From: Jackrogersella multiformis
Lineage: Eukaryota; Ascomycota; Sordariomycetes; Xylariales; Hypoxylaceae
Direction of reading: 5' to 3'
NCBI GenBank assembly: GCA_902806575.1
Contig: CADCXD010000018.1
Span: forward strand, 3,844,001-3,908,000
DNA: 64,000 bases
The notes under the pieces were generated by a model that was given only the letters and a program-made list of their open reading frames with translations, was not told the DNA's origin and ran no database searches. Of the stretch, positions 60,823 through 64,000 are shown piece by piece. The position numbers were made by a program, and so were the translations under genes. Position 1 is the first letter of the stretch; every line of letters starts with the position of its first letter.

Positions 60823-62679
60823 TCATGAGTTTGCGTCGTTGCCGTTGGACTGACCGCCGCCGTTGGCGTTGTTGCACTCGGCCACCATCTTGGCGAAGTT
60901 CCGCACCACGTCGCCGGGGATCTGGTCCCATAGCAGCGACCTCGTGTATACCTCGGCCGCCCCCTGCTTGTCGTGGTTGCGCATGGTGTTCAGCGCCTCC
61001 GCGAGGTTCCGCCGCCCCTGGCTCGTCGACCTGGGAGGCGGCGACCGCAGGAAGTCTTGCGACGTGACCCCGTTGTACTGCGCCGGCGTGAGCGAGAAGA
61101 TCTGCTCGTTCGTCTGCTCCTGCGTCGGCTGCGTCAGCGAGTCTGCCAGGTCGCCCAGCATGGACGTCGTCACGCCTTCCATGCTGCCGCTCGCCATCGG
61201 CACGGAAGCGGTCGAGGTCCAGTCCGCGCCGGAGGGCTGGGGGCCGGCGGGCACGATGGCGTTCTCGGGGGTGTTGGCGACGCCGGCGTCCTTGAAGATG
61301 TTGTTGAGCAGCGTCGCGGACGCCTCGCGCACGTCCTCGGACACGCGCGGGATGGTGGGGGTCGACCTGTTGGAGAGGACGAAGGCGCCGACGAGGAAGA
61401 GCATGAAGAGGAGGCCGCCTTGGGTGCTGGACTTGTCGACGTCGGACGGGAGCGAGACCTCGGGCTTCTTCTGGGGCACGATCTGGAGCTCCTGCTTGAC
61501 CTCGGGCTCCATAGGGAAGTCGTTCATGAAACCCATGCCGTCCCAGGACGTGTCCATGGTCAGGCCGTCCATGTCGTTGAAGCCGTTGGAGTAGCCGGTG
61601 TTGCTGGGCATGGCGGCGTGCTCGAGCCTCTGGACGTGGTCGGTGAGGACGCTGATCTTCTTGCGCAGGTCGCCGGTCTCGATGGTGTGATTCCGGATCA
61701 GCTCTTCCTTCTCCAAGGTCAAGTTCTCGACGTGCGCAACCAGGTACTCCCTCTCGCGCCTCTCCTGCTCCAGCTTCATGTGGAGCTCGTTCATCTCCTC
61801 TTCCATCGAGCTGATGACGCCGGTGTAGTGCTTCTTCTCGTCCTCGAGCCTCTCCGTGTGCATCTTTTTCCTCTGCCTGGAGTCGAGCGCAGCCTGCCGG
61901 TTACGTAGTAATCGCTTCTGCTGCTTCAGCTCCTTGATCTCCTGCTCATCGGTGGTCGCCGCGATGAGCTGGTCGATGTTGCCGAGGTTGCGCTCGGCGG
62001 GGATGTCGAATCTCGCATTCTTCTTGCGGATGCCATCACCGCGGCGGAGCTCGTTGTGCGACCTGATCGTGGGAGTGTCCGGCCTCATGCGCTTGACTAT
62101 AGACTGGTTCTTTAGATCTTGGCCCATCCAGTCCTTCTGCGGGGAGTTTGGCATGGCAGAGCTGTTGGGGCCGACGGTGGAGAAGAGAGGAACTTGGTGG
62201 GCAGGGTTGCTGAAGGGCGTTTGCATCTGGAGAGGTCTTTGCTGGAAGATAGACTGGTTGTTGTCGAAGGCAGTCTCGAGGCCGTCATACTGTAGCGGTG
62301 TGCAGGTGCCGGAGGTCTGACCCATCCATTGCTGATTTTGCGAGCCGTACGCGGCCTGCGGGTCAGCTCTCGTAAACGGGTTGTTGTTCTGGGGCTCTAG
62401 GAAGGGGTTATTAGACGGCACCGACTGCATGTCGACGGACTGCCAATCCCCCACTTCCGTCTTCGGGGAGAATATCGACCCCGGGACGGCGAAGGAATCT
62501 CTTCGGCTGCCGGCCATGGGTGGCGATAGCTCTAACCCCGAATCGATTGCACTGTTGTCTAGTATGTTATCGTCGAGGATGGTGCTGTCCTCTTCCTCGA
62601 AGTACTTCTGTGCGTGGTTTGTGTCGACCGATAGGTGATTCGGCCGGTAGAAGGCCTGCATCTGAAATGTCGAGACCAT
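60823..62679 (-). CDS. bZIP protein with C-terminal membrane segment
   Basis: One exon of 618 residues from ATG 62679. The N-terminal 230 residues are Gln/Asn/Pro/Ser-rich, as in activation domains. A bZIP domain spans about 248-355: the basic region has the signature Asn260-x7-Arg (NRQAALDSR) with KKMHTERL, followed by a long Leu/Glu coiled coil. A hydrophobic stretch at 421-437 (GGLLFMLFLVGAFVLSN) follows, then about 180 residues of mostly Ser/Thr-rich sequence with a conserved-looking block VREASATLLNNIF. The single hydrophobic segment suggests that the protein may be membrane-anchored before release; this is inference. Fungal bZIPs with a basic region of the NRxAALxSRxRKK type include MeaB-like regulators; the assignment here is not secure. 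Coding DNA is GC-rich, giving a 311-codon spurious antisense frame. Confidence 0.85.
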   Translation of the reverse strand: MVSTFQMQAFYRPNHLSVDTNHAQKYFEEEDSTILDDNILDNSAIDSGLELSPPMAGSRRDSFAVPGSIFSPKTEVGDWQSVDMQSVPSNNPFLEPQNNNPFTRADPQAAYGSQNQQWMGQTSGTCTPLQYDGLETAFDNNQSIFQQRPLQMQTPFSNPAHQVPLFSTVGPNSSAMPNSPQKDWMGQDLKNQSIVKRMRPDTPTIRSHNELRRGDGIRKKNARFDIPAERNLGNIDQLIAATTDEQEIKELKQQKRLLRNRQAALDSRQRKKMHTERLEDEKKHYTGVISSMEEEMNELHMKLEQERREREYLVAHVENLTLEKEELIRNHTIETGDLRKKISVLTDHVQRLEHAAMPSNTGYSNGFNDMDGLTMDTSWDGMGFMNDFPMEPEVKQELQIVPQKKPEVSLPSDVDKSSTQGGLLFMLFLVGAFVLSNRSTPTIPRVSEDVREASATLLNNIFKDAGVANTPENAIVPAGPQPSGADWTSTASVPMASGSMEGVTTSMLGDLADSLTQPTQEQTNEQIFSLTPAQYNGVTSQDFLRSPPPRSTSQGRRNLAEALNTMRNHDKQGAAEVYTRSLLWDQIPGDVVRNFAKMVAECNNANGGGQSNGNDANS

Positions 62680-63009
62680 TGCTGGTCTATTATGTGGGAA
62701 ATGTGGAGGGAGAAGAGAAAAAAATGTCTTGGAAGGAGAAACGAAAAGAGTCAGAAGCTCTTTGCGGTGTGGTGTACAATATAGTCGAAGAGGTCGGCTT
62801 TGCTTTGCTCTGCAGGGATTATCTTGTTAGTTCATCGAGCGGTGAATAATTATAGAATAATGACTAGTGCCGGTGGCCGTTGTTGGTAGTATACGCTGTG
62901 CCTCTCTCTTTTTTTCTCTTATTCTTCTCTTATCCTTTCCCTTTCTTTAGATCGAGTCCTAAACTTAGGATGATAGCCAAGTCCGAGATGATAATTAAAG
63001 AGTAAGTGT

Positions 63010-63063
63010 GGATATGGATATGGATATGGATATGGATGTGTATGTGTATGTGTATGTGTATGA
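63010..63063. repeat. (GGATAT)n then (GTGTAT)n microsatellite
   Basis: About four GGATAT units followed by about four GTGTAT units. Confidence 0.85.
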
Positions 63064-63262
63064 GTTATGAGTGAGATCGTATGTGTGTTTGTATGTGTGT
63101 GTAGGTGTGTCTAAGTGTATGTATGCGGGATGTATGTGTAAGTTCTAATGAGAAGACAATGGGGAGGGGAATGTTGCAGTGATGTATGATCAAGAACTGT
63201 TAAGAGGTTGGTGGGTTTTTTGGAGGTGTGATGGTAAGATGGTAGTAGTATTGGTAGTGCGT

Positions 63263-63263
63263 C

Positions 63264-63300
<37 letters not shown>
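63263..63300. repeat. (GT)n microsatellite
   Basis: Nearly pure GT repeat of about 38 bases, interrupted by TATAT once. Confidence 0.85.
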
Positions 63301-64000
63301 CGTGTGGCGGCGGGGAGACTTGCAAGGTGGGAGGAGGGGAGGGGGAGTAAAGAGCCGGCAGCTTTTTTTTCTTCTTTTTTTTCTTTAAGGGAAATAAAAA
63401 AGAAATAAAAATCAAGATCAAGGTGGGAGTGGGAGGAGTGTGTTACTACACAACTTACAACTTTCTCTTCGGCTAAGGGTCTTAATTCTTCTTGTGTCGT
63501 ACTAATAAAGTCGGCCTGGATCCGTCTTACAAAAGATATGTATGTAAAACAGAACGAATGTAAAGAAGGGGACGAGGTGGTTGTAATAGTGTATGTAGAT
63601 GTTGCTAGGAATCGCGTGATTCACGATCTCGAAAAGCAATCCAAGATGGGTTTTTTTTCTTATAAGTTTAATTCCTTATGGTAGGGGGGCGATATTGATG
63701 GGGGGTGGAGGGATGGCAGTCGTACTTAAAGAAGAGACGGAAGAAGATGGTCAGGTATCTTGACTCCCATGGATTCTAATGGGACCGGGGGGTTCGCAAA
63801 GCTACTGTCACTCAAAAAACTATTAGTGGGGAAGACGAAGCCCATGAGACTACCAACTGACGAACGGCATCTTCAATGCTTGGGTTCGCCGTGGAATGAT
63901 GGTGTGGGAGGACGTGGGTATGGTCCCTGTAGGTACGGTAGGGTGGGTGAGAGCGAGATGGATGCTGTTCCGGTTCACTTGGTGATCCTCAGCCAAGAAA

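Larger units (their letters stand above)
62680..64000. promoter_or_regulatory. bZIP 5' leader / promoter region
   Basis: Upstream of the bZIP gene on the minus strand. It contains a two-codon minimal upstream ORF (ATG AAC TAA at 62835-62827, minus), a microsatellite at 63010-63063 and a (GT)n run at 63263-63300, both CA-rich on the transcribed strand. A leader intron cannot be excluded. No other gene is supported to the window end. Confidence 0.45.

Noticed and set aside
60973..61908. 311-codon plus-strand frame opposite the bZIP gene
   Set aside because: Antisense shadow of a GC-rich gene; the minus frame has the bZIP motif and the usual composition.
1..64000. tRNA or 5S rRNA genes
   Set aside because: A few GGTTCGA-like words occur (about 1438, 4186, 32137) but none has a matching A box and cloverleaf arms at the right distance.
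1..64000. Secondary-metabolite or defence gene cluster
   Set aside because: No polyketide or peptide synthase, transporter, P450 or NLR-like gene is seen; the genes are mostly unrelated housekeeping functions.
1..64000. CRISPR array
   Set aside because: Repeats are tandem microsatellites or scattered palindromes without regular spacers, and the DNA is fungal.

Overview
The window is nuclear DNA of a filamentous ascomycete (Pezizomycotina, most likely a Sordariomycete). The evidence is the gene style: short GT-AG introns of about 50-150 bases with TACTAAC/CTAAC-type branch sites, proteins rich in disordered Ser/Pro/Gln stretches, and fungal-specific family members. There are no bacterial-style operons, Shine-Dalgarno starts, tRNA genes, rRNA genes or CRISPR arrays that I can see. 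I did not identify the species.

I support thirteen protein-coding genes. From left to right: a C2H2 zinc-finger protein (4605-6072, +); the anaphase-promoting-complex cullin APC2 (13147-15768, +); a RING-finger protein (29180-31565, +); an aminoglycoside-phosphotransferase-fold kinase-like protein (32856-34183, -); the U3 snoRNP WD40 protein Utp12/Dip2 (34812-37794, -); the Arp2/3 complex subunit ARPC2 (38117-39348, +); a small Cys-motif coiled-coil protein (40685-41110, -); a Pro/His-rich orphan (41719-42783, -); a HAD-like phosphatase (44142-45011, -); the TFIIF small subunit Tfg2 (45767-47102, -); a five-finger CCCH protein of the ZC3H3 type (48024-49634, +); a Sel1-repeat protein with long introns (51005-54167, +); and a bZIP protein with a C-terminal membrane segment (60823-62679, -). 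Most are housekeeping genes: cell cycle, ribosome biogenesis, actin nucleation, basal transcription and mRNA processing. They are not a pathway cluster. Two pairs are divergent and may share promoters: Utp12/ARPC2 (322 bases apart) and Tfg2/ZC3H3-like (921 bases).

The layout is uneven. From 29 to 54 kb gene density is normal. By contrast 1-4.6, 6.1-13.1, 15.8-29.2 and 54.2-60.8 kb contain no gene I can support. These deserts are not simple satellites. They carry a pervasive short palindrome, TACCTAGGTA, and its degenerate relatives (CCTACCTA, TAGGTAGG, GTACGTAC), plus microsatellites, one AT-rich block and a few possible coding relics. The palindrome is also found in introns, but I found no full copy in the exons I defined.

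Points most worth a second look: the dispersed palindrome; an in-frame TAG in the RING gene followed by 85 open codons; the RING domain lacking its fifth metal ligand; the membrane-anchored bZIP architecture; a hairpin followed by nine Ts inside the AT-rich block; a G-quadruplex-like tract; and a GATA cluster in the Utp12/ARPC2 promoter. No convincing new multi-gene system is present. Exon borders were found by eye from frame continuity and splice signals and have no transcript support.
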